From contig DASRBI010000004.1 of assembly GCA_035685165.1 (NCBI GenBank), positions 124,001 to 188,000 of the forward strand: a stretch of DNA of 64,000 bases. Direction: 5' to 3'. This document shows positions 52,456 to 61,369 of the stretch, one piece after another (position 1 is the first letter of the stretch; the number at the start of each line of letters is the position of its first letter). Below the pieces are notes generated by a model that did not search any database, had not been told where the DNA came from, and saw nothing but the letters and a program-made list of their open reading frames with translations. This DNA is from DATFDN01 sp035685165. GTDB lineage: Bacteria; Pseudomonadota; Alphaproteobacteria; Acetobacterales; Acetobacteraceae. The position numbers were made by a program, and so were the translations under genes.

Positions 52456-53804
52456 GTGACAGCGCGGCGCCAGCTCGTGCCGCCCGGGTTGTCCTCAAGC
52501 ACGATGCCCTGCGCGGAGAGTTCCGCCCGGATCGCGTCGGCACGGGCGAAGTCGCGCGCCTTGCGCGCCGCCTGCCGCGCGGCGATTGCCGCTTCGATCG
52601 CAGCCGCGTCCGCCTCGCCGCCGTGGAACCAGGCGGCGGGATCTGCTTGCAGGATGCCGAGCACCATGCCCGCTGCACGCATCCCGCCAGCCGCCGGCGC
52701 ATCGCCCGCGAGCGCACGGTCGGCAAGCTCGTGCAGCGCAGCCAGTGCGCGCGGCGTATTGAGGTCATCGCACAGGGCCTCCGCCACGGCTTCGGGAAGC
52801 TCGCCCGTCCCCGCCCGCGGATGGCGCTCCAGCGCGCGGTAGAACCGGTCCATCTCGCGCCGCGCCTCGGCAAGCGCCGCATCGTTGAAGTCAAGCGGGC
52901 TGCGGTAGTGCGTCCGCAGCAGTAGCAGGCGGATCGCCTCGGCCGGCGCCTTCGCCAGCACCTCGCGGATGGTGAAGAAATTGCCGAGGCTCTTCGACAT
53001 TTTCTCGCTGTTCACGACCAGCATCCCGTTGTGCAGCCAGTAGCGGGCGAAATGGCTGCCGGGGAAGGCGCACAGGCTCTGCGCGCACTCGTTCTCGTGG
53101 TGCGGGAAGATCAGGTCGGCGCCGCCGCCATGGATGTCGAACGTCTCGCCGAGATAGCGCCACGCCATCGCCGAGCACTCGATATGCCAGCCCGGCCGCC
53201 CGCGCCCCCACGGGCTTTCCCAGCCCGGCAGGTCGGCCGTGGAGGGTTTCCACAGCACGAAGTCGCCCGGATTCTGCTTGTAGGGGGCGGGATCGATGCG
53301 CGCCCCGGCCAGCAGTTCGTCGGGGCTGCGGCCGGAGAAATGGCCGTAGTCGGGATAGCTCGGCACCGAGAAGAGCACATGGCCTTCGGCGACGTAGGCG
53401 TGACCCGAGGCGATCAGGCGCTCGATGACGTCGATCATCTCCGGGATGTGCGCGGTCGCGCGCGGCTCCACATCGGGCGGCAATGCGCCGAGTGCTGCCA
53501 TGTCGGCATGATAGTCGGCGAGCGTGCGTGCGGTGATCGCGCCGATCGTCTCGCCGGTTTCGCGCGCGCGGGCGTTGATTTTGTCGTCCACGTCGGTGAC
53601 ATTGCGGACGTAGGTCAGGCGCGGATAGAGCCGCCGCAAGAGCCGCGCCAGCACGTCGAACACCACCACCGGCCGCGCATTGCCGATATGGGCAAGGTCA
53701 TAGACGGTCGGCCCGCAGACGTACATCCGCACATGACCGGGGTCGAGCGGCGCGAAGGCCTCGCGCCGGCGGGTCAGGGTGTTATGCAGGACAAGCTGGG
53801 GCAT
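52452..53804 (-). CDS. cysS: cysteinyl-tRNA synthetase
   Basis: This 450-residue class I synthetase has CGPTVYDLAHIGNAR (zinc cysteine and HIGH-type motif), further zinc ligands in WHIECSAMA and FPHHENE, and KMSKSLGN. It charges tRNA(Cys). It is upstream of trmJ with an ATGA overlap, so two tRNA functions share one transcript. Confidence 0.96.
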   Translation of the reverse strand: MPQLVLHNTLTRRREAFAPLDPGHVRMYVCGPTVYDLAHIGNARPVVVFDVLARLLRRLYPRLTYVRNVTDVDDKINARARETGETIGAITARTLADYHADMAALGALPPDVEPRATAHIPEMIDVIERLIASGHAYVAEGHVLFSVPSYPDYGHFSGRSPDELLAGARIDPAPYKQNPGDFVLWKPSTADLPGWESPWGRGRPGWHIECSAMAWRYLGETFDIHGGGADLIFPHHENECAQSLCAFPGSHFARYWLHNGMLVVNSEKMSKSLGNFFTIREVLAKAPAEAIRLLLLRTHYRSPLDFNDAALAEARREMDRFYRALERHPRAGTGELPEAVAEALCDDLNTPRALAALHELADRALAGDAPAAGGMRAAGMVLGILQADPAAWFHGGEADAAAIEAAIAARQAARKARDFARADAIRAELSAQGIVLEDNPGGTSWRRAVT

Positions 53805-53849
53805 GGGGGTTCTTAGGAAAGCGCGGCGCGCGGCGCCAGGGCCGGTGGG

Positions 53850-54071
53850 TCAGAGATGCCGCCCGCGCTCCAGGATTTCCAGCGTGTAGCGGCGATAGGT
53901 CAGGCCCACGGCCTCGGCCCGGGCGAGGCGGCGGAGCAGGATCTCCCGCGATGCCCTCCAGGCTCTTTTGCTCGCCCGCCGCCAGCACCAGAGGCGCCAG
54001 GAGGCATCGGGATCGTCCTCCAGCGGCGGGCCGCGATTATGCCCGATGAGGGACAGGCTGGCATCGGTCAT
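53850..54071 (-). CDS. small conserved 'HNRGPPL' protein of unknown function
   Basis: This encodes 73 residues. The N-terminal SLIGHNRGPPLE is a signature of small uncharacterised proteins common in alphaproteobacteria. The remainder is a basic, tryptophan-rich helical region (WRLWCWRRASKRAWRASRE), which might bind nucleic acid or membrane. The ATG at 54071 was chosen because it lies just before the signature. The function is unknown. Confidence 0.7.
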   Translation of the reverse strand: MTDASLSLIGHNRGPPLEDDPDASWRLWCWRRASKRAWRASREILLRRLARAEAVGLTYRRYTLEILERGRHL

Positions 54072-54156
54072 TCGCGAAGAGCTCGGCTGGTGGCGCAAGG
54101 AGTTGCTAGCGGTTTCGGTGTAACGGCGGAAGGATGAGAGCCTGGACACCGACGGG

Positions 54157-54307
54157 ATGTTCCCGCGCGTTCAGGCGGAAATGCTGAGCGAGGCGCTCCA
54201 CCAGGCCACTCCGCTACGAGCGGAAGCTTTGGGCGGGCAGCTGCGCCGGCGGCCTGTTCGCGGCGCTGAGCGGCATGGCCGCGCTCATGCGCTTCCCCGG
54301 CCACTGA
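54157..54307 (+). pseudogene. possible frameshifted small membrane-protein gene
   Basis: From an ATG at 54157 the frame reads MFPRVQAEMLSEALHQATP, then the adjacent frame from about 54212 continues RYERKLWAGSCAGGLFAALSG and ends in a hydrophobic helix with a stop at 54305-54307. A one-base insertion near 54211 would join them into a protein of about 50 residues with a C-terminal membrane segment. This could equally be chance. The rest of 54072-54313 holds nothing recognisable. Confidence 0.3.
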
Positions 54308-54313
54308 CCGCCC

Positions 54314-55024
54314 TCACGCGGCGTCGTGGAAGATGATCCCTAACGTATGTCGCCTGCCGGCGCGCAGGCGGCTGACGCCGTGGCGCATGGCGACACGATA
54401 CACCCCGCGCGCGCCGCGCACGGGGCGGTGATTGACCGCGAACACCACCCCTTGCCCCTGATGCAACGGCACCACCTCGGCGCGCGACTGCATCCGCGGC
54501 CGCTGCTCGGTCAGCACGAACTCGCCGCCCTCGAAGTCCCGCCCCGGCTCGTCGAGCAGGATCGCCACTTGCAAGGGAAAAACGAGCGGGCCGTAAAGGT
54601 CCTGGTGCAGACAGTTGTAATCGCCCGGGCCATAGCGCAGCAGGAGCGGCGTCGGACGGGTCTGGCCGACCTCGTGGCAGCGGGCGAGGTAGGCGTCGTG
54701 CTCGGTTGGATAAGCGCCGTCCGCGCCCAGCGCCGCCTGCCAGCGGTTCGCGATTTGGGCGAGTGGAGGGTAGAGCGCCGAACGAAGCGCGGCGACGGGC
54801 GCGGGTAGCCGATAGGCGAAATACTTGTATTCGCCCGACCCGTAACCGTGCCGCGCCATCACCACGCGGGAGCGGAAGAGCGCATCCTGATCGAACAGCG
54901 CGGCGAGGTGCCGGCACTCCCTCGGGCCGAGCAGCGGGCCGATCACCGCGCAGCCACGCAGGTCGAGTTCCGCCCCGATCCCCGCCCAATCGAGCCCCGC
55001 CAAAAGCTCCGCGATCCCGCTCAT
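54314..55024 (-). CDS. 2OG-Fe(II) oxygenase, DUF2086/Oxygenase-NA family
   Basis: This 236-residue double-stranded beta-helix dioxygenase has iron ligands H140 and D142 in NCLHQDLYG and H215 in AMRHGVS. R225 in RRHTLGIIFHDA is placed to bind 2-oxoglutarate. SGEYKYFAY and QTRPTPLLLRY are distinctive of the family predicted, from similarity to AlkB, to remove methyl lesions oxidatively from nucleic acid. It is monocistronic. The start at 55024 excludes an unrelated N-terminal extension. Confidence 0.9.
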   Translation of the reverse strand: MSGIAELLAGLDWAGIGAELDLRGCAVIGPLLGPRECRHLAALFDQDALFRSRVVMARHGYGSGEYKYFAYRLPAPVAALRSALYPPLAQIANRWQAALGADGAYPTEHDAYLARCHEVGQTRPTPLLLRYGPGDYNCLHQDLYGPLVFPLQVAILLDEPGRDFEGGEFVLTEQRPRMQSRAEVVPLHQGQGVVFAVNHRPVRGARGVYRVAMRHGVSRLRAGRRHTLGIIFHDAA

Positions 55025-55173
55025 GCCTCGGATATGGAAGGAGCGCCGCCCCGGCGGTAGTCCGGCGCCGCGTTCCGGTTCGTCGGACACTAAAAACCGG
55101 CCTTGAGGCCGGCGCGGGTTGCACCGTCCAGGCGAAGCAGCCACGCTCGCGGGCAACAATCCGGAGCCCCCTA

Positions 55174-56049
55174 ATGTCCGATACGTCCGAATACACCCCG
55201 CCCAAGGTCTGGACCTGGAACAAGCCGAACGGCGGGCGCTTCGCCAGCATCAACCGGCCTATCTCCGGCCCGACGCACGAGAAGGAGCTGCCGGTCGGCC
55301 GCCATCCACTCCAACTCTATTCGCTCGCCACGCCGAACGGCGTGAAGGTGACGGTGATGCTGGAGGAGCTGCTGGCGCTCGGCCACCAGGGCGCCGAATA
55401 CGACGCTTGGCCGATCCGCATCGGCGAGGGCGAGCAATTCGGCAGCGGCTTCGTCGCCGTGAACCCCAACTCCAAAATTCCCGCACTGCTCGACCGCAGC
55501 GGCCCGGCGCCGATCCGTGTCTTCGAGTCGGGCGCGATCCTGCTTTACCTCGCCGAGAAGTTCGGCGCCTTCCTACCCACGGAACGCGCGCAGCGCGCCG
55601 AGTGCCTGTCGTGGCTCTTCTGGCAAATGGGCAGCGCGCCCTACCTCGGCGGCGGCTTCGGCCATTTCTATGCGTATGCGCCCACGAAGATCGAATACGC
55701 AATCGACCGCTTCGCCATGGAGGTGAAGCGGCAGCTCGACGTGCTCGACAGACGGCTGGCCGACAATGCCTATCTCGCCGGTGACGCATACACCATCGCG
55801 GACATCGCGGTCTGGCCCTGGTACGGCGGGCTGGTGAAGGGCTGGCTCTATGGCGCGGCGGAGTTCCTGTCGGCACACGAATACAAGCACGTCAATCGCT
55901 GGGCCGACGCGATCCACGCCCGCCCGGCGGCGCGGCGCGGACGGATGGTGAACCGGCTCAACGGTGATCCGGCGATGCAATTGCACGAGCGCCACGACGC
56001 CAGCGACTTCGAAACCAAGACCCAGGACAAGCTCGCGGCGGTCGACTAG
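55174..56049 (+). CDS. yghU: glutathione S-transferase / disulfide-bond reductase, YghU type
   Basis: This 291-residue enzyme has a long N-terminal extension (VWTWNKPNGGRFASINRP) and the thioredoxin-like domain start HPLQLYSLATPNGVKVTVMLEE. NPNSKIPAL carries the cis-proline, and the family's helical C-domain follows with YTIADIAVWPWYGG. YghU binds two glutathiones and reduces disulfides and organic hydroperoxides. It converges on rmuC; the 163 bases between hold no gene. Confidence 0.93.
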   Translation: MSDTSEYTPPKVWTWNKPNGGRFASINRPISGPTHEKELPVGRHPLQLYSLATPNGVKVTVMLEELLALGHQGAEYDAWPIRIGEGEQFGSGFVAVNPNSKIPALLDRSGPAPIRVFESGAILLYLAEKFGAFLPTERAQRAECLSWLFWQMGSAPYLGGGFGHFYAYAPTKIEYAIDRFAMEVKRQLDVLDRRLADNAYLAGDAYTIADIAVWPWYGGLVKGWLYGAAEFLSAHEYKHVNRWADAIHARPAARRGRMVNRLNGDPAMQLHERHDASDFETKTQDKLAAVD

Positions 56050-56212
56050 GCGATAAGGTCGGGCCATCCCGCCCGCGCGGCGGCGAACGTTTCGGTGTTT
56101 CCGAGGTATTCTGGCTGGGGTTGCAGTCGGACTACGACCGGCTCCAGAGGCGGCGCCAGATCGCAGCCGAGACTAGCGCGGATCACGCCGCGGGCGGCGG
56201 CCTGAGGAAACC

Positions 56213-57496
56213 CTAAGCGGCCTCCTCTTCATCGGCCTCTGCCTCGATCTCCAGCACCTCCTGCGTCCGCACGGCATCGACCATCTCGACCTCCCGCAGC
56301 TTCCGCTGCACAACGCGCGTTCGCTGGCGCGCCTTTTCGATCGTGCTGGTCATCGCGCCGGCGTTCTTGGCGAGCTTGCCCAACACCTCGTCCATTCTCA
56401 GCATCTCCGTGCGCGTGGCGCCGAGCAGCTCGCGCACCTGATCGGCCTTCTGCTCCAGGGCGAGGGTGACGAAGCCGAGCTGGATCGTTCGCAGCATCGC
56501 CGGTAACAGGCTTGGCCCCAGCACCAGCACGCGGCAATCCCGCCCGATATCGTCGATCAGGCCCGGCAGGCGCGCGACCTCGGCGAACAGCCCGTCAGTC
56601 GGCAGATACATCACCGCGAACTCCACCGTGCGCGGCGGGCAGATATACTTGGAGGCGATCTTCTTCGCCTGCTCGCGCACCGCCCGCTCGAGCCGCTTCT
56701 GCGCGGCGCGCTCGGCCTCGATGTCGCCCGCCTCGGCAGCGGCGATCAGCCGCTCGTAGTTCTCGACCGGGAACTTGGCGTCGATCGGCAACAGGGGCGG
56801 CGTCTCGCCGCGCACCGGCATCCGCAGGGCGAACTCCACCGCCTCGTCGCTGTCGCCGCGCGGGTGGAAATTGGTCTCATAGCTGCCGGGCGGCAGGATG
56901 TCGTCGAGCAGGGCGCGAAGCTGCGCCTCGCCCCAGCCGCCGCGCGTCTTCACGTTCGAGAACAGGCGCTTGAGGTCGCCGATCTGCGCCGTTACCGCCT
57001 GGACGTCGCCCATCGCCTTCTGCACCGCGGCGAACTGGTCGATCACCCGGGCGAAACTCTCGGTCATCTGCTTCTCGACAGCGCTATGAAGCTGTTCGTT
57101 CACCGTCCGCTGAATCTCCGCGAGCTTCGCCTCGTTCCCTTCCCGCAGCTCCTTGAGCCGCGCCTCCAGCACGGTCCGCAACTCCTCCCCGGTGCGCCGC
57201 TGCCCGTCGGCCAGCGCCAGCCGCAGCTCGCCCTGCTCGCGGGTCAGGATGGTGCGGACCTGTTCGATCCCAGCATCGAGCGCACCCCGAAGCGAAGCGA
57301 TCCGCTCGGCGGTCTCCGTGCTCAGGACCCGCCGCGTCATTTCCGCTTCGCTCCGCTCCCCGGCGATCCCCTGCTCGGCGCGCAGCCGTAGGGCGCCGAT
57401 CTCCCGCAGCGCACGCAGCACCAGGAAGGCGGCCACCAGCGCCGCCGCCGCCGCAACCACCGCGACGATGCCGAGCGCCGCGCCGATGGGTGACAT
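56213..57496 (-). CDS. rmuC: RmuC family DNA recombination protein
   Basis: This 427-residue protein has one N-terminal membrane helix (about 5-28), a long coiled coil (about 30-190) and the RmuC core with TRGGWGEAQLRALL, PIDAKFPVENYERL and the nuclease-like VEFAVMYLPTDGLF. RmuC limits inversion at short inverted repeats. The C-terminal tail is very acidic (EIEAEADEEEAA). Its start abuts the remnant of a MaoC-type gene on the other strand. Confidence 0.92.
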   Translation of the reverse strand: MSPIGAALGIVAVVAAAAALVAAFLVLRALREIGALRLRAEQGIAGERSEAEMTRRVLSTETAERIASLRGALDAGIEQVRTILTREQGELRLALADGQRRTGEELRTVLEARLKELREGNEAKLAEIQRTVNEQLHSAVEKQMTESFARVIDQFAAVQKAMGDVQAVTAQIGDLKRLFSNVKTRGGWGEAQLRALLDDILPPGSYETNFHPRGDSDEAVEFALRMPVRGETPPLLPIDAKFPVENYERLIAAAEAGDIEAERAAQKRLERAVREQAKKIASKYICPPRTVEFAVMYLPTDGLFAEVARLPGLIDDIGRDCRVLVLGPSLLPAMLRTIQLGFVTLALEQKADQVRELLGATRTEMLRMDEVLGKLAKNAGAMTSTIEKARQRTRVVQRKLREVEMVDAVRTQEVLEIEAEADEEEAA

Positions 57497-57546
57497 TCAA
57501 GCCCTCCACCTATCCGGACCGGGAGTATCCGCTACGGTCCGAGTCC

Positions 57547-57691
57547 ATGGGAACCGGGGAGATGCCAAGTTTGCCGGAGCGGACGTTCCACTTCGAGGAC
57601 GTGCACCCGGGCCTTATCCTGGGCTCGGCCGGTGCAAGGCGGGGACGCGCTCGCGATCCGCATCGAGATATTACACGGCCGCTGCAGGGAT
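57547..57691 (+). pseudogene. remnant of a MaoC-type dehydratase gene with internal deletion
   Basis: From the ATG at 57547 the frame encodes PERTFHFEDVHPGLILGS, the standard N-terminus of (R)-specific enoyl-CoA hydratases of the MaoC type. It then becomes meaningless. In another frame, 57632-57680 encodes GGDALAIRIEILHGR, which matches the RPGDTLRVRVEVLEKR-type strand near the C-terminal half of the same family. The part between, which would hold the catalytic Asp/His, is gone. The remnant stops at the end of the MprF-like gene at 57692, so a deletion joined the two. Confidence 0.65.
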
Positions 57692-59680
57692 TCACCTCGA
57701 CCCTGCTGTTTCCCAGCCGTACAGTCGCTTGACGGAGGGCAGCTCGGCAACCAGGCCCTCGTAGTCGCGCTCGGCTGCGCAGACCAGGAATCGCGCCGCC
57801 GGGGCCGGATTCTGGGTCGGCAGTCCGTCCGGCCCCAGCGGGAGCGCGGTCAGGCCGAGATCGGCATAGACCTTCAAGAGTTCCGGCCCGACCGGCCAGA
57901 ACGCCGGATGCCGCCCTTCCTGGCGCGCCAGATCGCTCAGCCGCCAGATCGCCGAAACCCGGTCCGAGGGCGCGCCGACCGGATCGCCCAGCCCGAGCAG
58001 CACCTTGTCGAGCCGCCGGAACGCGACCGCCGCCCGCTCGCCCTCGCCATAGACGAACCCGTCGGCATGTTCCGGCGGTCGCGCGCCCAGCATCATCAGC
58101 CTGAGCCGCGCCTCCACCCCCCACGGGCGCGGCCGCACGCGGCCCGGGCGGAGCAGCAGCAGCCCGCCGACGATCGCCAGCACCACCACCACGGCCACGC
58201 TCGCCCGCAGCCCCCAAGGCGCCTCGGCGTAGAGGATCACGTGCCAGAACGGGCCATGCACGTGGCGGCGGAAGCTCGCCAGCGCGATGCCGCACACGGC
58301 CAGGGCGAACAAGGAAAGCGCGGCGGTAGGATCGAGCGGCCCGCTGAACAGGCGCGCATGGCGGTAAAACAGGCCGCGGAACGGCGCCAGCACCAGCATC
58401 GAGAGGCCGAGCACGAACACCGGCCAGGTCCGCTCACCCTGCGCCAGGATCAGCCCCGCGCCGAAGGCAAGCAGGAACATACTGCCGTACCAAGCGGCGT
58501 TCACGCGGCGCGCCAGCCCGATCGCCATCACCACAATCCCCGCCCCGAGCACCGAGGGCACGAACTCCCCGGCTTGCGGGCCGATGGCGGATGAGGTGAG
58601 CGCGATCTCGCCCGGCGCGAGCAGGCTCATGCCGAGCAGCATCGCCCCGCTCAGGCCGACCGCGCCGGTCGCGGCGGCGGCGGAGAAGTCCGGCTCGCTC
58701 CAGCGCGGCGTCCACACGACGGCGCGGCCGCCGGGCAGGAACGCCGCGCCGCGCAGCAGCATCTCGTTGGCGGCGAACAGCGTCCCGGCCAGAAACAGCG
58801 GGATGACGTAATAGAGCAGCCGGTACACCGCGATCGCGGCGACGATGCGCGGTGCGGGCAGGAATGGCGACAGGCCGAACAGCAGCGCCGTGTCGAACAC
58901 CCCGATCCCGCCCGGCAGGCTCGCCAGCAGTCCCGCGCTATAGGCGGCGATGTAGATGCCGAGGAACACCGGCCAGATAAGGCGCGGGCCCGGGGGCAGC
59001 AGAAACCACAGGATGGTCGCCGTCACTGCCACGTCGGCTGTCGCCAGCATCACCTGCAAAAGCGACATCCGAAGCCCGGGCAGCTCGATCAGGTGCCCCC
59101 GCACGCGGATGCGCGGGAGCCAGCCCGCGATGGCGACGTAGACCGCGACCGCCGCCCACAGCAGCGCGCCGAGCCCGAGCAGGACGCCGCGCGGCATATG
59201 GGTTCCGGCATAGGGCAGCTCGTGGGGGATCAGCACCAGCACGCCACCCGCCAGCACCATGGCGCCCAGGCCGAAGGTCAGGCTGCAAAAGCCGATCGTC
59301 TTGCCGATCTCGACCGGCGACAGGCCCCAATGCGAATAGAGCCGGTAGCGCACCGCCGCGCCCGAGACGGCGGCGAAGCCGAGATTGTGCGAAAGGGCAT
59401 AGGCGCAGAACGAGGCGAAGGCGACCCGGCCGTAGCTGACCGGATTGCCCGCATAGATCGTACCGAGGCGGTCGTAGAGCGTAAGGACGGCGTAGGCGAG
59501 CACGGTTGCCGCGAGCGCGAGCGCGAGCGCACTATGCGGAATATGGCGGATGTCGCGGCCGATCTCGGCAAGCTGGAGCTGGCGGAATTCGGTCTGCACC
59601 GCCCAGATCGCCGCCACGAGCAGCACCACGCCGACCAGCGCCGGCACCTGCCGCGCGGCGCGCGCGACGGCGGGCGGCAC
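57692..59680 (-). CDS. mprF: MprF-like lysyl-phosphatidylglycerol flippase with shortened synthase domain
   Basis: This encodes 662 residues. Residues about 10-330 are the flippase half with eight membrane helices and LSHNLGFAAVSGAAVRYRLY and LLASLPGGIGVFDTALL, hallmarks of the family. A second membrane block follows (about 350-530). The cytoplasmic DUF2156 domain begins at about 540 (ADGFVYGEGERAAVAF, LLGLGDPVGA) but ends after about 120 residues, far short of the about 300 in complete MprF, and so lacks the GNAT-like half that holds the Lys-tRNA transfer site. The gene lies three bases after lysK. It could be a flippase only, or a deletion product. Confidence 0.85.
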   Translation of the reverse strand: MPPAVARAARQVPALVGVVLLVAAIWAVQTEFRQLQLAEIGRDIRHIPHSALALALAATVLAYAVLTLYDRLGTIYAGNPVSYGRVAFASFCAYALSHNLGFAAVSGAAVRYRLYSHWGLSPVEIGKTIGFCSLTFGLGAMVLAGGVLVLIPHELPYAGTHMPRGVLLGLGALLWAAVAVYVAIAGWLPRIRVRGHLIELPGLRMSLLQVMLATADVAVTATILWFLLPPGPRLIWPVFLGIYIAAYSAGLLASLPGGIGVFDTALLFGLSPFLPAPRIVAAIAVYRLLYYVIPLFLAGTLFAANEMLLRGAAFLPGGRAVVWTPRWSEPDFSAAAATGAVGLSGAMLLGMSLLAPGEIALTSSAIGPQAGEFVPSVLGAGIVVMAIGLARRVNAAWYGSMFLLAFGAGLILAQGERTWPVFVLGLSMLVLAPFRGLFYRHARLFSGPLDPTAALSLFALAVCGIALASFRRHVHGPFWHVILYAEAPWGLRASVAVVVVLAIVGGLLLLRPGRVRPRPWGVEARLRLMMLGARPPEHADGFVYGEGERAAVAFRRLDKVLLGLGDPVGAPSDRVSAIWRLSDLARQEGRHPAFWPVGPELLKVYADLGLTALPLGPDGLPTQNPAPAARFLVCAAERDYEGLVAELPSVKRLYGWETAGSR

Positions 59681-59683
59681 GGC

Positions 59684-61267
59684 TCAGGCTGCGTCGGCCG
59701 CGCGCGCCAGCGCCGCCTCGATCAGCGCCACCGTCTCCGCTACCCCGTAGAGCGCCACGAAACCGCCGAAGCGTGGCCCCTCCTCCTGCCCGAGCAGCAC
59801 TTGATAAAGGCAGCCGAACCAGGCCCGCAGCTCCGGGAACGGATGGCGCTTGCCGATCTCGTAAAGCGCGTTCTGGATCGTCTCGGCGTCGGCGCCCGGC
59901 TCCATCCCGCGCAGCGTCTCGGCAAGATCGGCAAGGGCCGCCCGCTCCATGGCCGAGGGCGGCCGATACCGTTTCGCCGGCCGTACGAAGTCCTGGTAGT
60001 AGGCGATGGCGTGGCCCACCAGACCGTCCAGGAACGGCATCGCCTCGGGCGTCGCTTCGGGCGCATAGCGGCGGATGAAGCCCCAGAGGATCGCCGGGCT
60101 TTCGGCGTTCACCACGCTCGCGAGATTGAGCAACATTCCGAAAGAGACCGGGCTGCCGCCATGGTCTGGCAACCGCCCGGAATGGATGTGCCAGGCCGGA
60201 TTGAGCCGCCGCTCCGCCTCGCTCTGTTCGGGCAGCTTCACCGCGTTCGCCAGGTACTCGTCGGTCGCGCGCGGGATCACGTCGAAATAGAGCCGCTTGG
60301 CACGTTGCGGCTGGCCGTACATGAACTGGCCGAGCGATTCCTGAGGCGCGTATCGCAGCCATTCCTCAACCGAGAGTCCGTTCCCCTTGGATTTGCTTAT
60401 TTTTTGCCCGTTCTCGTCGAGGAACAGCTCGTAGGTGAACCCCTCGGGCGGATCGGCGCCGAGGATGCGGCAGATGCGCCCCGACAGGCGCACGGAGTCG
60501 ATGAGGTCCTTGCCCGACATCTCGTAATCGACGCCGAGCGCATACCAGCGCATCGCCCAGTCGGCCTTCCATTGTAGCTTGCAGCCGCCCGCGCGCACGG
60601 AGGTCTCGAACCGCTCGCCCGTTTCCGGATCACGCCAGACCACGGTCCCGGCCACCGGGTCGCGCGCCTCCATCGGCACCTGCATCACCCGCCCGGTGCG
60701 CGGATGAAGGGGAAGGATCGGCGAATAAGTGACGCGCCGCTCCGGCCCGAGCGTGGGCAGGATCACCGCCATTACCGCCTCGTAGGTCTCGAGCACGCGG
60801 ATCAGCGCCGCGTCGAACCGGCCAGACGTGTAGTAGTCGGTGGACGAGGCGAAGTCGTAGTCGAAGCCGAAGGAATCGAGGAACGCCCGCAGGCGCGCGT
60901 TGTTGTGTGCCCCGAAGCTCTCGTGGCTTCCGAACGGGTCGGGGATGCGGGTCAGCGGCTTGCCGATATGCTGGGCCAGCATGTCCCGGTTCGGCACGTT
61001 GTCGGGCACCTTCCGCAGCCCGTCCATGTCGTCGCTGAAGGCGATCAGTTTCGAGGGTTTGCCGGTGAGCTCGGTGAAGGCGTGCCGCACCCAGGAGGTA
61101 CGCGCCACCTCCCCGAACGTGCCGATATGCGGCAGGCCGGAGGGTCCGTAGCCGGTTTCGAACAAGGCTTCCGCCTTCCCGGTCCGTGCCAGGCGCGCCG
61201 CCACCTTGGCCGCCTCGGCAAACGGCCATGCCTTTGGAATCTCTTGCAGCGCGGCGCTATCGGGCAT
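59684..61267 (-). CDS. lysK: lysyl-tRNA synthetase, class I
   Basis: This 527-residue class I LysRS, the type of many archaea and alphaproteobacteria, has the HIGH-type motif in GPSGLPHIGTFGEV and KMSKS-type KISKSKGNG. The SDDMDGLRKVP stretch and WKADWAMRWYALGVDYE are conserved in the family. The ATG at 61267 is the first that precedes the conserved region. A palindromic repeat lies in the upstream 100 bases. The mprF-like gene starts three bases after its stop, so Lys-tRNA production and a Lys-tRNA-dependent lipid system share a transcript. Confidence 0.95.
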   Translation of the reverse strand: MPDSAALQEIPKAWPFAEAAKVAARLARTGKAEALFETGYGPSGLPHIGTFGEVARTSWVRHAFTELTGKPSKLIAFSDDMDGLRKVPDNVPNRDMLAQHIGKPLTRIPDPFGSHESFGAHNNARLRAFLDSFGFDYDFASSTDYYTSGRFDAALIRVLETYEAVMAVILPTLGPERRVTYSPILPLHPRTGRVMQVPMEARDPVAGTVVWRDPETGERFETSVRAGGCKLQWKADWAMRWYALGVDYEMSGKDLIDSVRLSGRICRILGADPPEGFTYELFLDENGQKISKSKGNGLSVEEWLRYAPQESLGQFMYGQPQRAKRLYFDVIPRATDEYLANAVKLPEQSEAERRLNPAWHIHSGRLPDHGGSPVSFGMLLNLASVVNAESPAILWGFIRRYAPEATPEAMPFLDGLVGHAIAYYQDFVRPAKRYRPPSAMERAALADLAETLRGMEPGADAETIQNALYEIGKRHPFPELRAWFGCLYQVLLGQEEGPRFGGFVALYGVAETVALIEAALARAADAA

Positions 61268-61303
61268 GGCCCGCAAGCTAGGGACAGGGCCCAGACGAGT
61301 CCA

Positions 61304-61326
61304 CCTCTCCCGCAGCGCGGGAGAGG
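61304..61326. repeat. palindromic REP-like hairpin, copy 5
   Basis: CCTCTCCCGC (61304-61313) pairs with GCGGGAGAGG (61317-61326) across loop AGC. The stem is identical to that of copy 1 at 10338-10360. It lies between the SDR gene and lysK, both leftward, and may act as a terminator or attenuator. Confidence 0.75.
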
Positions 61327-61369
61327 TCGGCGCGGCAGACGGCCGCACCGGGGAAGGGCGTGCAGGACG

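Noticed and set aside
53990..54121. A 25-residue plus-strand microprotein opposite the start of the HNRGPPL gene
   Set aside because: It is fully antisense to a credible gene start and has no good Shine-Dalgarno.
54170..54230. A tRNA-like stretch ending CTCCACCA
   Set aside because: No acceptor stem, T-loop or anticodon arm can be formed around it.
57781..59600. Long plus-strand open frames opposite the mprF-like gene
   Set aside because: They are antisense shadows, rich in Arg, His and Gln, of a gene with clear membrane-domain motifs.
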